Assembly (NCBI GenBank): GCA_964521255.1
Contig: CAZFRM010000003.1
Span: 1-64,000, forward strand
Reading direction: 5' to 3'
Length of the DNA: 64,000 nt
Source of the DNA: ZC4RG29 sp964521255
GTDB lineage: Bacteria; Bacteroidota; Bacteroidia; Cytophagales; Cyclobacteriaceae
Positions 53,685 to 62,025 of the stretch are shown one piece after another (positions within the stretch are counted from its first letter, which is position 1; each line of letters starts with the position of its first letter). The position numbers were made by a program, and so were the translations under genes. The notes below the pieces were generated by a model. It worked only from the letters and a program-made list of their open reading frames with translations. It made no database searches and was not told the origin of the DNA.

Positions 53685-54491
53685 CTACTTCGTACCTTTC
53701 TCAAGCAAATTTAGTTCATCAATAAATTCCTTACACGCTTTTTCCGGACTGCTGTGTTGCATAAAATTCTGGCCCATAAGAAATCCTTCGTAGCCGTATT
53801 CTTTCAATTCAAGAATTGTTTTTGGTGATTCGATTCCGCTCTCAGAAACTTTGACAACATCTTTTGGAATTAATGGTGCTAATGATTTTGAGATTTCAAT
53901 GCTCAACTGAAAAGTTTTAAGATCGCGATTGTTTACACCAATCAAATCAGCGCCTGCATCCAAAGTGGCTTGCAATTCTTCTTTGTTATGGACTTCCAGC
54001 AAAACTTCTAATCCCAGCGAATGAGCAAAAGTAGTAAGCGCTTTAACACTTGAAGGTTCCAGCGCTGCAGCAATTAATAAAATAACGTCAGCGCCGATCG
54101 ACTTTGCCTCTACAATCTGGTATTCATCAATAGTAAAATCTTTCCTAAGTATGGGGCAGAAATTAAATTTTCGTGCTGTTGTCAAATCTTCATTACTGCC
54201 GCCAAAGAATTTTTTATCTGTCAACACCGAAATAGCAGAAGCGCCTGCCTGCATGTAACCAATAGATGTTTTCTCAATGGACACATAAGAGTTGATGACA
54301 CCTTTTGATGGAGACATTCTTTTTATCTCTGCAATGATTCCTGATTTATCTTCGCGTTGAATGTACTTTCTTAAGGAAACAGGTTGTGTCTTGAAGTAAA
54401 TGCTTTGCTCAAGAAGTTTGACAGGATACAAGCTTTTCCGTTCGTCAACTTCTTTGCGTTTATGTGCTAATATTTCATCGAGAATGTTCAT
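53685..54491 (-). CDS. trpC: Indole-3-glycerol-phosphate synthase
   Basis: From ATG 54491 the enzyme has 268 residues. An upstream frame to 54578 would overlap trpD and shows no similarity. It closes the indole ring with loss of CO2. MNILDEILAHKRKEVDERK starts the N-terminal helix, and IIAEIKRMSPSKGVI holds the catalytic Lys. VLTDKKFFGGSNEDL, ILRKDFTIDEYQIVEAKSIG, LGLEVLLEVHNKEEL, IGVNNRDLKTF and VSESGIESPKTI line the barrel. It follows trpD by 28 bases. A repeat starts soon after its stop. Confidence 0.96.
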   Translation of the reverse strand: MNILDEILAHKRKEVDERKSLYPVKLLEQSIYFKTQPVSLRKYIQREDKSGIIAEIKRMSPSKGVINSYVSIEKTSIGYMQAGASAISVLTDKKFFGGSNEDLTTARKFNFCPILRKDFTIDEYQIVEAKSIGADVILLIAAALEPSSVKALTTFAHSLGLEVLLEVHNKEELQATLDAGADLIGVNNRDLKTFQLSIEISKSLAPLIPKDVVKVSESGIESPKTILELKEYGYEGFLMGQNFMQHSSPEKACKEFIDELNLLEKGTK

Positions 54492-54519
54492 AGTTGGATG
54501 CAAAGGCTGAGAGTTTAAA

Positions 54520-55506
54520 TTATTTGTTAATAAGTTTTTTGAAGGTAGATAATGCCTTGCCGGATGCGAGTGCTTCACGCGCTTTGTCCACTGCTGACTT
54601 CACTCCCTCCTTCTGATGTCCTGCATACAATGCCATAGCAGCGTTAGCTATAACAGCAGCATTCTGCGCTTCCGTTCCATTGCCTTCAAGCACCTGCATG
54701 AATATCTTAGCAGACTCTTCCACTGAATCGCCACCTTTAAGATCGGTGGCCGATAATTTTTTCAGTTCAAGGTCTTCCGGATTAGCAATACGTTCGCCTG
54801 AATTATAAAAGTATTTAAATGGACCCGTAAGCGAAACCTCATCATATCCGTCAATGGAATGAAGGATAACAAAATCTTTGTCTGTGTTTTGATAAAGATA
54901 GGCGTACTGACGCGCTAACTCCAAACTGAAAACGCCCACCAACTGTCGTGTTGGGAAAGCAGGATTCACCATTGGTCCGAGTACATTAAAAAATGTTTTC
55001 ACACCAAGCTCCTTGCGAATGGGTGCAACATTTTTCATTGCCGGGTGAAAAAGCGGAGCATGCATAAAGCAGATATTAGCGCGATCCAAACTTCTTTTCA
55101 ATTCATCAATGTCGTTCGTGAATTTATAACCGAAGTATTCCAGGAGATTAGATGATCCACATGCAGAGGACACACCATAATTTCCATGCTTTGCCACCGG
55201 TTGACCGGCTGCTGCTACAACAAAAGATGATAAAGTAGAGATGTTAAAAGTATTTTTCGAATCTCCTCCTGTTCCACAAACATCCATCACCGGTGCATCA
55301 AACTTTACAGGAATGCATAACTCCAGCATCGCATCACGAAATCCTTGTAACTCATCCACGGTAATACTACGCATCATGTAAACCGTCATAAAAGACGCCG
55401 TCTGACTGATATTGTATTTCCCGGATGTCAAATCAACCAACACCTTATGCGCCGTTTCTTTCGACAGCGAGCGGTGGTCAATCAGCTCATTTAATATTTC
55501 TTTCAT
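54520..55506 (-). CDS. trpD: Anthranilate phosphoribosyltransferase
   Basis: The 328-residue enzyme transfers phosphoribose from PRPP to anthranilate. DVCGTGGDSKNTFNIST is the diphosphate loop. VAKHGNYGVSSACGSSNLLE carries the anthranilate contacts. FMHAPLFHPAMKNVAPIRKE follows, and LGVKTFFNVLGPMVNPA closes the site. It is separate from trpG, which precedes it by 65 bases. Length and motifs are normal. Confidence 0.97.
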   Translation of the reverse strand: MKEILNELIDHRSLSKETAHKVLVDLTSGKYNISQTASFMTVYMMRSITVDELQGFRDAMLELCIPVKFDAPVMDVCGTGGDSKNTFNISTLSSFVVAAAGQPVAKHGNYGVSSACGSSNLLEYFGYKFTNDIDELKRSLDRANICFMHAPLFHPAMKNVAPIRKELGVKTFFNVLGPMVNPAFPTRQLVGVFSLELARQYAYLYQNTDKDFVILHSIDGYDEVSLTGPFKYFYNSGERIANPEDLELKKLSATDLKGGDSVEESAKIFMQVLEGNGTEAQNAAVIANAAMALYAGHQKEGVKSAVDKAREALASGKALSTFKKLINK

Positions 55507-55571
55507 TTCTATTCAATTATTCATTATTAAATTTTATTCCATCATTCACTCATCAACTCATTCACTCATTT

Positions 55572-56135
55572 CTAGCGGAGCCAGTTCGCCATCATCTTCG
55601 GTCCTTCCGTTGTCATAACCGACTCCGGGTGAAATTGCAAACCTTTCACATCATACTTTACATGAGATAGTCCCATGATCAATCCCTCATCATTTACTGC
55701 CGTTACTTTCAAATCAGAAGGAATACTGTCGGCCAGAACCGCCCAGGAGTGATAGTGTGTAGCCTGAAATTTTTTGCTTACACCTTTGAAAAGAATTTCG
55801 TTATCATCCCTCACTTCGGCTGTGGAAGTTACACCATGCAATACTTTGGGGATATTGAAAAGTTTTGCTCCGTATACTTCCCCTATTCCCTGATGCCCAA
55901 GACAAATCCCTAAGATACTTTTCGTAGGACCGTACTCCTTGACAACCGCTTTCATTATGCCTGCCTCATCAGGAATTCCTGGTCCGGGTGACAACAATAT
56001 TTTATCATACTTCCTAACATCTTGTACTGTTAACTTATCATTCCGGTAAACATCAGGCGAGAATCCAAGTTCCCTGATGATATGCACCAGGTTGTAGGTA
56101 AACGAATCGTAATTATCTAATACTAATATCTTCAT
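55572..56135 (-). CDS. trpG: Anthranilate synthase, glutamine amidotransferase subunit
   Basis: The 187-residue class I amidotransferase supplies ammonia to TrpE. LVLDNYDSFTYNLVHII is the typical start. LLSPGPGIPDEAG is the oxyanion region, GICLGHQGIGE has catalytic Cys78, and LQFHPESVMT supplies the His-Glu pair. It may also serve PabB, as is common, since no pabA is seen. It lies 22 bases after trpE. Confidence 0.96.
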   Translation of the reverse strand: MKILVLDNYDSFTYNLVHIIRELGFSPDVYRNDKLTVQDVRKYDKILLSPGPGIPDEAGIMKAVVKEYGPTKSILGICLGHQGIGEVYGAKLFNIPKVLHGVTSTAEVRDDNEILFKGVSKKFQATHYHSWAVLADSIPSDLKVTAVNDEGLIMGLSHVKYDVKGLQFHPESVMTTEGPKMMANWLR

Positions 56136-56157
56136 CTTTAATAATTTCTACTCACGT

Positions 56158-57558
56158 TTAAATCTTTTCTGCCAGAAGCACTGCCTTACGCAAAGCCTCG
56201 AGCTTATTATTTACTTCCTGCAACTCACTTTCACTTTTAGATTTCGAAACCACTCCAGCGCCTGCTTGAAAAATTAATTTATTCTCATGGCTGAGAAATG
56301 TGCGGATCATAATTGCATGATTGAATGTTCCATCAAAACCAATAAAGCCAATGGCCCCGCCGTAAAAACTGCGATTTAGATTTTCGTATTTATTGATCAG
56401 GGTCATAGCCATATGTTTCGGCGCACCTGATAACGTACCAGCAGGAAAAGTATCAGCAGCCATGCGAATTACGGATGCATTATTTTTCAATGCGCCTGTT
56501 ACTTTTGAAACCAGGTGTATGACGTGTGAATAGAATTGTATTTCTTTAAATACTTCAACATGAACATTATCTGCATTCCTACTCATATCATTGCGTGCAA
56601 GATCAACCAGCATTACGTGTTCTGCATTTTCTTTTTCATCAGCAGCAAGTTTATTTGCAAGCTCAGCATCTTCCTGGTCGTTTCCGCTTCTGCGAAATGT
56701 TCCGGCTATCGGATAAATATGCGCTTTGCTATTAACTACCTGCAACTGCGCTTCGGGAGATGAGCCTATCAGCTTAAAATTTCCATAGTCGAAATAAAAT
56801 AAATACGGTGATGGATTTATCGAACGCAGGGCCCTGTAAACATTGAATTCATCACCTTTGAATCCGCAGGTGAACCGGCGGGAAAGTACGATCTGAAATA
56901 CATCGCCACGGTAGCAATGTTCTTTTCCTTTATCAATGACTTTCAGAAATTCATCATCCGTGAAATTGGATTCTTCTCCATTGGTAAGTGAGAATTTATA
57001 GGTTGAAAACCGGTTGCTCAAAATGATTTGCTCGACTTTATCAAGTGTTACCTTATCTTCATTGTTCACCAGATTCTCAAAAAGATGTAACTCATTTGAA
57101 AAGTGGTCGATCACGATTACATAACGATAAAGCTTGTAGGTGATATCAGGAATGAGATTTTCCTTTTTTGTTATTTGAACATCTTCAAAGTATTGCACTC
57201 CATCGTAAGCGATGTATCCAAACAAACCTGAACTCACATACTTACTGCGAATTGAAGGGTCTGGTATAAAGGAACCTCTGAACTTCTCAAGTCCTTCGGT
57301 CACCTGCCCGACTTTGTTTATCTTCTCCTCTTCGCTTGCGCCATCCGGATATTGAATTTTCATTTCTCCATCGTTTACAACAAATGAGGCTATTGGCTGG
57401 CAGCAGATGAAAGAGAGGCTGTTTTCATGACCGTGATAATCCGAGCTTTCCAGTAAAATACTGCCTGCAAACACATCACGCAGTTTCAGGTAAATGTTAA
57501 CGGGCGTAAGCGTATCTGCCAAAAGTTTTCTTGAAGATGTTTTCAGTGCGTACTTCAT
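56158..57558 (-). CDS. trpE: Anthranilate synthase component I
   Basis: The 466-residue enzyme makes anthranilate from chorismate with ammonia from TrpG. LLESSDYHGHENSLSFICC carries the LLES segment that binds feedback tryptophan. The chorismate domain shows FQIVLSRRF, INPSPYLFYFDYGNFKLIGS and SPEAQLQV, then YPIAGTFRRSGNDQEDAELA, HVMLVDLARND, FPAGTLSGAPKHMAM and FIGFDGTFNHAIMIRTF. It is the first enzyme gene of the operon. It is preceded by an attenuator with a Trp-rich leader peptide, so both transcription and activity respond to tryptophan. Confidence 0.97.
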   Translation of the reverse strand: MKYALKTSSRKLLADTLTPVNIYLKLRDVFAGSILLESSDYHGHENSLSFICCQPIASFVVNDGEMKIQYPDGASEEEKINKVGQVTEGLEKFRGSFIPDPSIRSKYVSSGLFGYIAYDGVQYFEDVQITKKENLIPDITYKLYRYVIVIDHFSNELHLFENLVNNEDKVTLDKVEQIILSNRFSTYKFSLTNGEESNFTDDEFLKVIDKGKEHCYRGDVFQIVLSRRFTCGFKGDEFNVYRALRSINPSPYLFYFDYGNFKLIGSSPEAQLQVVNSKAHIYPIAGTFRRSGNDQEDAELANKLAADEKENAEHVMLVDLARNDMSRNADNVHVEVFKEIQFYSHVIHLVSKVTGALKNNASVIRMAADTFPAGTLSGAPKHMAMTLINKYENLNRSFYGGAIGFIGFDGTFNHAIMIRTFLSHENKLIFQAGAGVVSKSKSESELQEVNNKLEALRKAVLLAEKI

Positions 57559-57596
57559 TGCGCTATTCGAAGTTTAATATTGTTTTAAAATCGGAT

Positions 57597-57630
57597 AAAA
57601 AAGTGAAGGCCCGCTGTGAACAGCGGGCCT
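57597..57630 (-). terminator. trp attenuator terminator hairpin
   Basis: AGGCCCGCTGT (57607-57617) and ACAGCGGGCCT (57620-57630) form a perfect 11-bp stem. On the minus strand it is followed by TTCACTTTTTTAT. It lies 49 bases before trpE. Its first half also pairs with the leader at 57662-57671, so the terminator and the alternative hairpin exclude each other. Confidence 0.88.
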
Positions 57631-57687
57631 CCAAATTTTATTATTATCAGGTCACGACTTAGCTGTTCACATATCATTTAATATGTG
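57615..57687 (-). promoter_or_regulatory. Antiterminator and pause hairpins of the trp leader
   Basis: On the minus strand region 1, CACATAT (57681-57687), pairs with region 2, ATATGTG (57668-57674), around TAAATG. Region 2 extended, TGTGAACAGC (57662-57671), is an exact complement of region 3, GCTGTTCACA (57615-57624). Region 3 also forms the terminator stem. The three Trp codons end at 57688, directly before region 1. A ribosome stalled there covers region 1 and favours the 2:3 antiterminator. Confidence 0.88.
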
Positions 57688-57720
57688 CCACCACCAAGTG
57701 ATTGTAACCAGTTTCTTCAT
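57667..57720 (-). CDS. trpL: trp operon leader peptide
   Basis: The 17-residue frame reads MKKLVTITWWWHILNDM. Three consecutive TGG codons occupy 57688-57696. Its stop (TGA at 57667-57669) lies inside region 2 of the attenuator. Leader peptides of this kind act by their translation, not as products. When charged tRNA-Trp is scarce the ribosome stalls on the TGG run and the downstream terminator cannot form. The start is four bases after the bTHX stop, so initiation may depend on ribosomes finishing that gene. There is no strong Shine-Dalgarno, as is usual in Bacteroidota. The triple Trp, hairpin positions and gene order leave little doubt. Confidence 0.9.
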   Translation of the reverse strand: MKKLVTITWWWHILNDM

Positions 57721-57724
57721 AATC

Positions 57725-57904
57725 TCAAGCTTCAGTTTTTTTACGATTCGTTCTTTTTGTTTTTGCTTCAGCTACCGGCGCTGATGCAGACTTTTGAGAT
57801 GCAGATCGCTTTATCCTTGCTTTGATCGCACTCTTGTTGCGTGAGTTACCAAATGAACCTTTTGCAATCTTTCCTTTCTTCGATTTTTTATCGCCTTTAC
57901 CCAT
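57725..57904 (-). CDS. 30S ribosomal protein bTHX
   Basis: The 59-residue, very basic protein begins MGKGDKKSKKGKIAKGSFGN, which is the bTHX pattern (M-G-K-G-D-x-K, then G-K-I-x-K-G-S-F-G). A Lys/Ala/Ser-rich tail follows. bTHX binds in the head of the small ribosomal subunit, and Bacteroidota versions carry a longer tail than the 26-residue Thermus protein. The stop is four bases before trpL, leaving no room for another promoter. A Bacteroidota promoter is visible just upstream at 57923-57953. It thus appears to be the first gene of the trp transcript, while also being needed in its own right. Confidence 0.87.
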   Translation of the reverse strand: MGKGDKKSKKGKIAKGSFGNSRNKSAIKARIKRSASQKSASAPVAEAKTKRTNRKKTEA

Positions 57905-57922
57905 GCATCAAATTTTGTGAGG

Positions 57923-57953
57923 CAATTATAGTAAACAGGTGCCGATTTACAAA
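57923..57953 (-). promoter_or_regulatory. Promoter of the bTHX-trp transcript
   Basis: On the minus strand TTTG (57950-57953) is followed after 19 bases by TATAATTG (57923-57930). This fits the Bacteroidota -33/-7 promoter (TTTG, N19, TAnnTTTG) with one mismatch. The predicted start of transcription is about 12 bases before the bTHX ATG. Confidence 0.6.
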
Positions 57954-57969
57954 ATCTATTTGCAAATGA

Positions 57970-60045
57970 CTACCAGATTTTAACCCTATCCGCCTCAGGG
58001 CGATACATTTTGTCACCTTCTTTTACGCCAAATGCTTTATAAAATTCTTCCAAATTAGAAAGTGGTCCTGTAGCACGATACATTCCTGGTGAGTGAGGAT
58101 CAGTGAGCACCTGTGTTCTCAGTGTCTCATCCCTATATTTAGTTCTCCAGATTGTTGCCCATGATAAGAAAAATCGTTGCTCAGGAGTTAGTCCATCGAT
58201 TGGGCCTGGACGTCCATTTTTTTGGTATGAAAGCTGAAGACCATCAAATGCTGCAGCAACCCCGCCAAGATCGCCAATGTTTTCACCCAAAGTAAATTCC
58301 CCGTTGACAAATACACTGTCCAGTGGTTCATATTTGCTAAACTGATCAGCCAATGCCTTACCCTTTTGCTTAAATTTTTCGAGATCGCTCTCTGTCCACC
58401 AGTTGTTAAGATTTCCTTCCGCATCATATTGACTTCCCTGATCATCAAAGCCATGCGATATTTCATGTCCGATAACTGCGCCCATCCCACCATAATTCAC
58501 TGCATCGTCTGCACGATAGTCATAAAAAGGCGGTTGAAGTATGGCGGCAGGAAAAACGATTTCATTAAACAGAGGATGGTAATAGGCATTAACTGTCTGA
58601 GGCGTCATCCCCCACTCTTTACGATCGACAGATTTACCATATTTAGCGAGCTCACGCTCGAAAGCGAATCGGTTTGCATTTAAGACATTTTGAATGTAGG
58701 ATGATTTCTCTGGATCCTTGTCAACAACAAGACCTGTGTAACCTTTCCATTCATCCGGATATCCGATCTTTACCGTGAAAGTGTTCAATTTCTGCAAGGC
58801 TTTTTGTTTGGTAGAGTCAGACATCCAATCCAATTTTTTAATTCTTTCAGCGAAGGCTAGTTTAATGTTTTCTACCATCTCCAATGCTTTTTGTTTGGCT
58901 TCCGGCGGAAAGTTTTTATCAACATAAAGCTTACCTAACGCCTCGCCTATTGCATTGTCAGTTGTGCCCAGAACACGTCTCCACCGCGGTCTCATCTTTT
59001 CCACACCACCGAGGTATTTGGAATAGAAATCGAAATCAGCCTGCACAATTTCATGGCTTAGATATTTAGATGAACGATTGATCACAAACCACCGGAAATA
59101 AGCTTTAATATCATCAAGCCTGGTATTTGAAATTATGGTTTCAACCGCAGGAAGAAAATCGATATCGGTTACAATAATTGAATCAGCGTTCTTGATACCA
59201 ATTTCCGAAAGGTAAAGCGGCCAGTTGAATGATGGCAGCATTTTCGACAACTGGTCAATCGATCTCTTGTTGTATAATTTCTCAGGATTACGGTAGTCTT
59301 CTTTTTTTAAGGTAGCCCCGGCAAGTTTCGTTTCAATGTTCATTACAGCAGTAGCCATCGATGGAGCTTTGCTTTTATCGGCACCACTTAACGCGAGCAT
59401 TTTTGCAACATGCTCAATATATTTTTTTCTTATCTCTTTTGACTTTTGATCCGTTGCGAAATAATATTCACGTTCGGGCAACCCGATACCTGCTGCAGAA
59501 ATGTATAGTGATACCTGATCACTTTTCTTCAAATCAGATTCAGTGTCAAAAACAAAAAAAGCATTCCATCCATATTGCTGCTGGCGTACAAAATACTGTT
59601 GTATATCAGCCTTGTTTTGAATGGAATTGATCTGATCAAAAAATGTAGCTAAAGGTTTTGTGCCGGCCTTTTCAGCAAGTGCAGAATCCATTCCTACATG
59701 AAAAAAGTCTGACGCTTTTCGCTGATCTGAACCTTCCGGATATTGATCACTTTCGGATGCTTCGTTCAATACCGTCAGTACATCCGATTCTGTACTTTCT
59801 CGCAGTTCGTCAAAGCTACCCCACCTGCCACGGTCGCCGGGGATTTCTGATTTATTCATCCACCCACCATTAGCATATTGATAAAAATCATTTGCCGCAT
59901 TAACGGTGGTATCCAGGTTCGTGAAATCAAGTCCCACCCCTTCTGGCAATTTTGTTTCAGTCTCTTTTCGCGAGCAAGAAATGACAAGGATGAGCAGCCC
60001 GAAGAGTAAGCGATTAGAAATAAAGTGATTCATAACTTTAACCAT
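57970..60045 (-). CDS. M13-family zinc metallopeptidase, lipoprotein
   Basis: The protein has up to 691 residues; the ATG at 60033 (MNHFISNRLL) is an equally good start. A lipoprotein signal (LLILVISC) is followed by DFYQYANGGWMNKSEIPGDR, typical of neprilysin-like M13 enzymes. The zinc site is GHEISHGFDDQG, with HExxH at about residues 527-531. GENIGDLGG follows with the third zinc ligand, and NAYYHPLFNEIVFPAAILQPPFYD lies before it. The enzyme cleaves oligopeptides in the periplasm or at the cell surface. It is alone on the minus strand, 65 bases upstream of the bTHX promoter region. Confidence 0.93.
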   Translation of the reverse strand: MVKVMNHFISNRLLFGLLILVISCSRKETETKLPEGVGLDFTNLDTTVNAANDFYQYANGGWMNKSEIPGDRGRWGSFDELRESTESDVLTVLNEASESDQYPEGSDQRKASDFFHVGMDSALAEKAGTKPLATFFDQINSIQNKADIQQYFVRQQQYGWNAFFVFDTESDLKKSDQVSLYISAAGIGLPEREYYFATDQKSKEIRKKYIEHVAKMLALSGADKSKAPSMATAVMNIETKLAGATLKKEDYRNPEKLYNKRSIDQLSKMLPSFNWPLYLSEIGIKNADSIIVTDIDFLPAVETIISNTRLDDIKAYFRWFVINRSSKYLSHEIVQADFDFYSKYLGGVEKMRPRWRRVLGTTDNAIGEALGKLYVDKNFPPEAKQKALEMVENIKLAFAERIKKLDWMSDSTKQKALQKLNTFTVKIGYPDEWKGYTGLVVDKDPEKSSYIQNVLNANRFAFERELAKYGKSVDRKEWGMTPQTVNAYYHPLFNEIVFPAAILQPPFYDYRADDAVNYGGMGAVIGHEISHGFDDQGSQYDAEGNLNNWWTESDLEKFKQKGKALADQFSKYEPLDSVFVNGEFTLGENIGDLGGVAAAFDGLQLSYQKNGRPGPIDGLTPEQRFFLSWATIWRTKYRDETLRTQVLTDPHSPGMYRATGPLSNLEEFYKAFGVKEGDKMYRPEADRVKIW

Positions 60046-60090
60046 TTGGCCGAAAGTTATAAGAATAGTTGAAATGCAGAAGTTGAAATA

Positions 60091-61236
60091 CTACGAAATG
60101 CCTGAATAAACTTCCTTCCACTTGCGGGCAAGAGATTTCCATGTCAATTCCTCCCGTAACATGCGGTAGCTGTTATGATTTCTTTTGAGATAAGTTGCTT
60201 CATCCGTCTGATACATGAAATAGGCGTCATGAAAAGCAAGGGTTAAATTTTTCACATTATTCCTGGATAAAAACCACCCTGCTTCGTATTGCCGTACCAG
60301 TCCACCCAGGTTGGTTTCTTCACTAACAATGAGGGGTAGTCCAAGAGAAGCTGCCTCTAAAGCAGTAACAGGAATACAATCCAATCTGCTAGGTTGCACA
60401 AAGACGTGTGACTTTAGAAGAAGCGATCTTCGGTGTTGTTTATCGACATCACCATAAAACTTTACCTGATTTTCAATACCCAATTTTTTAACCGCATACT
60501 TCAGATCATTTTCATCCTCTTCTTTTCCTTTACCTATCATCCATAGTTCAACCTCAGAAAATACCTCTTTTGAAAATGCAGCAAAAGCCTGTACCAGAAT
60601 ATCCAATCCCTTAACATAGGTTTGTAAATTCCCTGAATAAATTATAATGAATTTGTCCGTAATCAAATTCTCACGATTCATGGACTCATTAACATCAATA
60701 TCAGGTAGCCCATTCGGTAATGAAATAAATGGAGTGACCTTGTCCATGAAAAAATTATAACCGCTTACTTCTGCAGGACCAACCAGGTGAATCATGGAGG
60801 CGTTTTTTACAACGGGTCGTTCAAAGAGATAGTAATAAACTTTTTTGAGAGGTGATAACCGTCGAAAGTTAAGCTCACTGTATGATCCGTGAGGAGACAA
60901 AACCATTCTGTGTTTTACCCTGGCCTTTCTTAGCTTCCTTGACAATGCAAAGAACTCCGGAACAAAACCATCGTGGGCGTGAATAATCGTTTCTTCCCCT
61001 AAATTTTCAACTGCTTCTTTAAGTGATTCCGATAACTTAAGTCTATTTACTTTTAGGGGGAAAGATTTTGAATCAGGTAAGTGTAAAGATTCATCCTCAT
61101 GCCCTCCGATTTTCCAAATTGAAACGTCTAACCCGGTGTTAGCCTGAGCTAAAGCCAGCGCTTCTACCATTTTTCTAAGTCCAGGTTTGCTTTTAGAATG
61201 ATTACCCCCAAGCACTATGTGAATTACCTTTTTCAT
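60091..61236 (-). CDS. GT4-family glycosyltransferase
   Basis: The 381-residue enzyme has the GT-B fold with family 4 features. The N-terminal IVLGGNHSKSKPGLRKMVEA and ETIIHAHDGFVPEFFALSRK form the acceptor domain. The C-terminal FIIIYSGNLQTYVKGLDILV, KFYGDVDKQHRRSLLLKSHV and FVQPSRLDCIPVTALEAASL carry the EX7E nucleotide-sugar site (Glu in TALEA). It transfers a sugar to a surface glycan, lipid or small molecule; neither donor nor acceptor is known. No glycan cluster is around it. It is 45 bases downstream of nothing similar, and appears monocistronic. Confidence 0.88.
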   Translation of the reverse strand: MKKVIHIVLGGNHSKSKPGLRKMVEALALAQANTGLDVSIWKIGGHEDESLHLPDSKSFPLKVNRLKLSESLKEAVENLGEETIIHAHDGFVPEFFALSRKLRKARVKHRMVLSPHGSYSELNFRRLSPLKKVYYYLFERPVVKNASMIHLVGPAEVSGYNFFMDKVTPFISLPNGLPDIDVNESMNRENLITDKFIIIYSGNLQTYVKGLDILVQAFAAFSKEVFSEVELWMIGKGKEEDENDLKYAVKKLGIENQVKFYGDVDKQHRRSLLLKSHVFVQPSRLDCIPVTALEAASLGLPLIVSEETNLGGLVRQYEAGWFLSRNNVKNLTLAFHDAYFMYQTDEATYLKRNHNSYRMLREELTWKSLARKWKEVYSGIS

Positions 61237-61557
61237 TCGTCAATTTTTCAGACCCTTCTATTAAAAAGAAAGGCACTGACCAATCCTACAGCAATGCTAT
61301 TCTCATGATCAGCGCCTAACATGAACCAACCCCGGTTCACGATCTTTGATTCTATTACCAACTACTCCAGACTAAGTCTCTATTTGTTGATACGCTAGAG
61401 CACGACTTATGCCAAGCGAAAAACCGTGAATTCAACGCCAATTCGAATGGTAGGCACTTTATAATAATCCCATTTTGAGATCATTGTTTTATATTGAGTA
61501 AAAGTCTTTAAGGGATAATATTAGAATCGCTAAATTCGATTGACAGATCTAAGGAGT
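61237..61557. other. Non-coding divergent region
   Basis: These 321 bases lie between the glycosyltransferase and the small cysteine-containing gene, which are divergent. No ORF of note, RNA gene or strong repeat was seen. The promoters must be here but were not identified. An AAGGAG ribosome-binding site sits at 61551-61556. Confidence 0.5.
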
Positions 61558-62025
61558 ATGGCAAAGGCATCTATCGGGATTGTCCAAGCGCTTAGAAATA
61601 CAGCAACTCGCCTGAAAGAAAGCGATAAGTACCAGTGGGGACATATGGGATCTTGTAATTGCGGATTTTTAGCGCAGGAAATAACCCATCTTCGAAGAGA
61701 AGAGATCCATTCAAGAGCGATGTCAAAATATGGCGATTGGAGTGAACAACTTAATGACTATTGTCCCACAAGCGGATATCTTATGGATGATCTTATTCAT
61801 GATATGCTGGCCTTCGGTTTTGACCGGACTGATCTCATACAATTGGAGAGATTATCTGATCCCGAAGTACTGGGCTACCTCAAACCATGCGATAGAAATC
61901 TTCAATACAATGTGAAAGCAGATGCTATCCGTTACCTTCTTGCCTGGGCCGACAAACTTGAAAATGAAATGTTGAAGGCGATAAGTCTAATGGAACTAAC
62001 TGAAACTACTAAAGTGGAAGTTTGA
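61558..62025 (+). CDS. Conserved-looking soluble protein of unknown function
   Basis: From ATG 61558 the protein has 155 residues. The start is fixed by a strong AAGGAG two bases before, rare in this window. It is helical and polar, with a Cys pair in MGSCNCGFLAQEI and further Cys in LNDYCPTSG and LKPCDRN. The four could bind a metal. IRYLLAWADKLENEMLKAI ends the chain. No signal or membrane segment is present. No family was recognised. Its 3' end overlaps the end of the convergent GNAT gene by 17 bases. Confidence 0.65.
   Translation: MAKASIGIVQALRNTATRLKESDKYQWGHMGSCNCGFLAQEITHLRREEIHSRAMSKYGDWSEQLNDYCPTSGYLMDDLIHDMLAFGFDRTDLIQLERLSDPEVLGYLKPCDRNLQYNVKADAIRYLLAWADKLENEMLKAISLMELTETTKVEV

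Noticed and set aside
54492..54578. Longer trpC start at 54578
   Set aside because: It would overlap trpD by 59 bases, and the added 29 residues do not resemble TrpC. ATG 54491 begins the conserved MNILDEI segment.
57597..57630. Simple terminator of the bTHX gene with no regulatory role
   Set aside because: The leader peptide with three Trp codons and an exactly complementary antiterminator segment make a simple terminator unlikely. It would still serve to end the bTHX transcript when tryptophan is plentiful.
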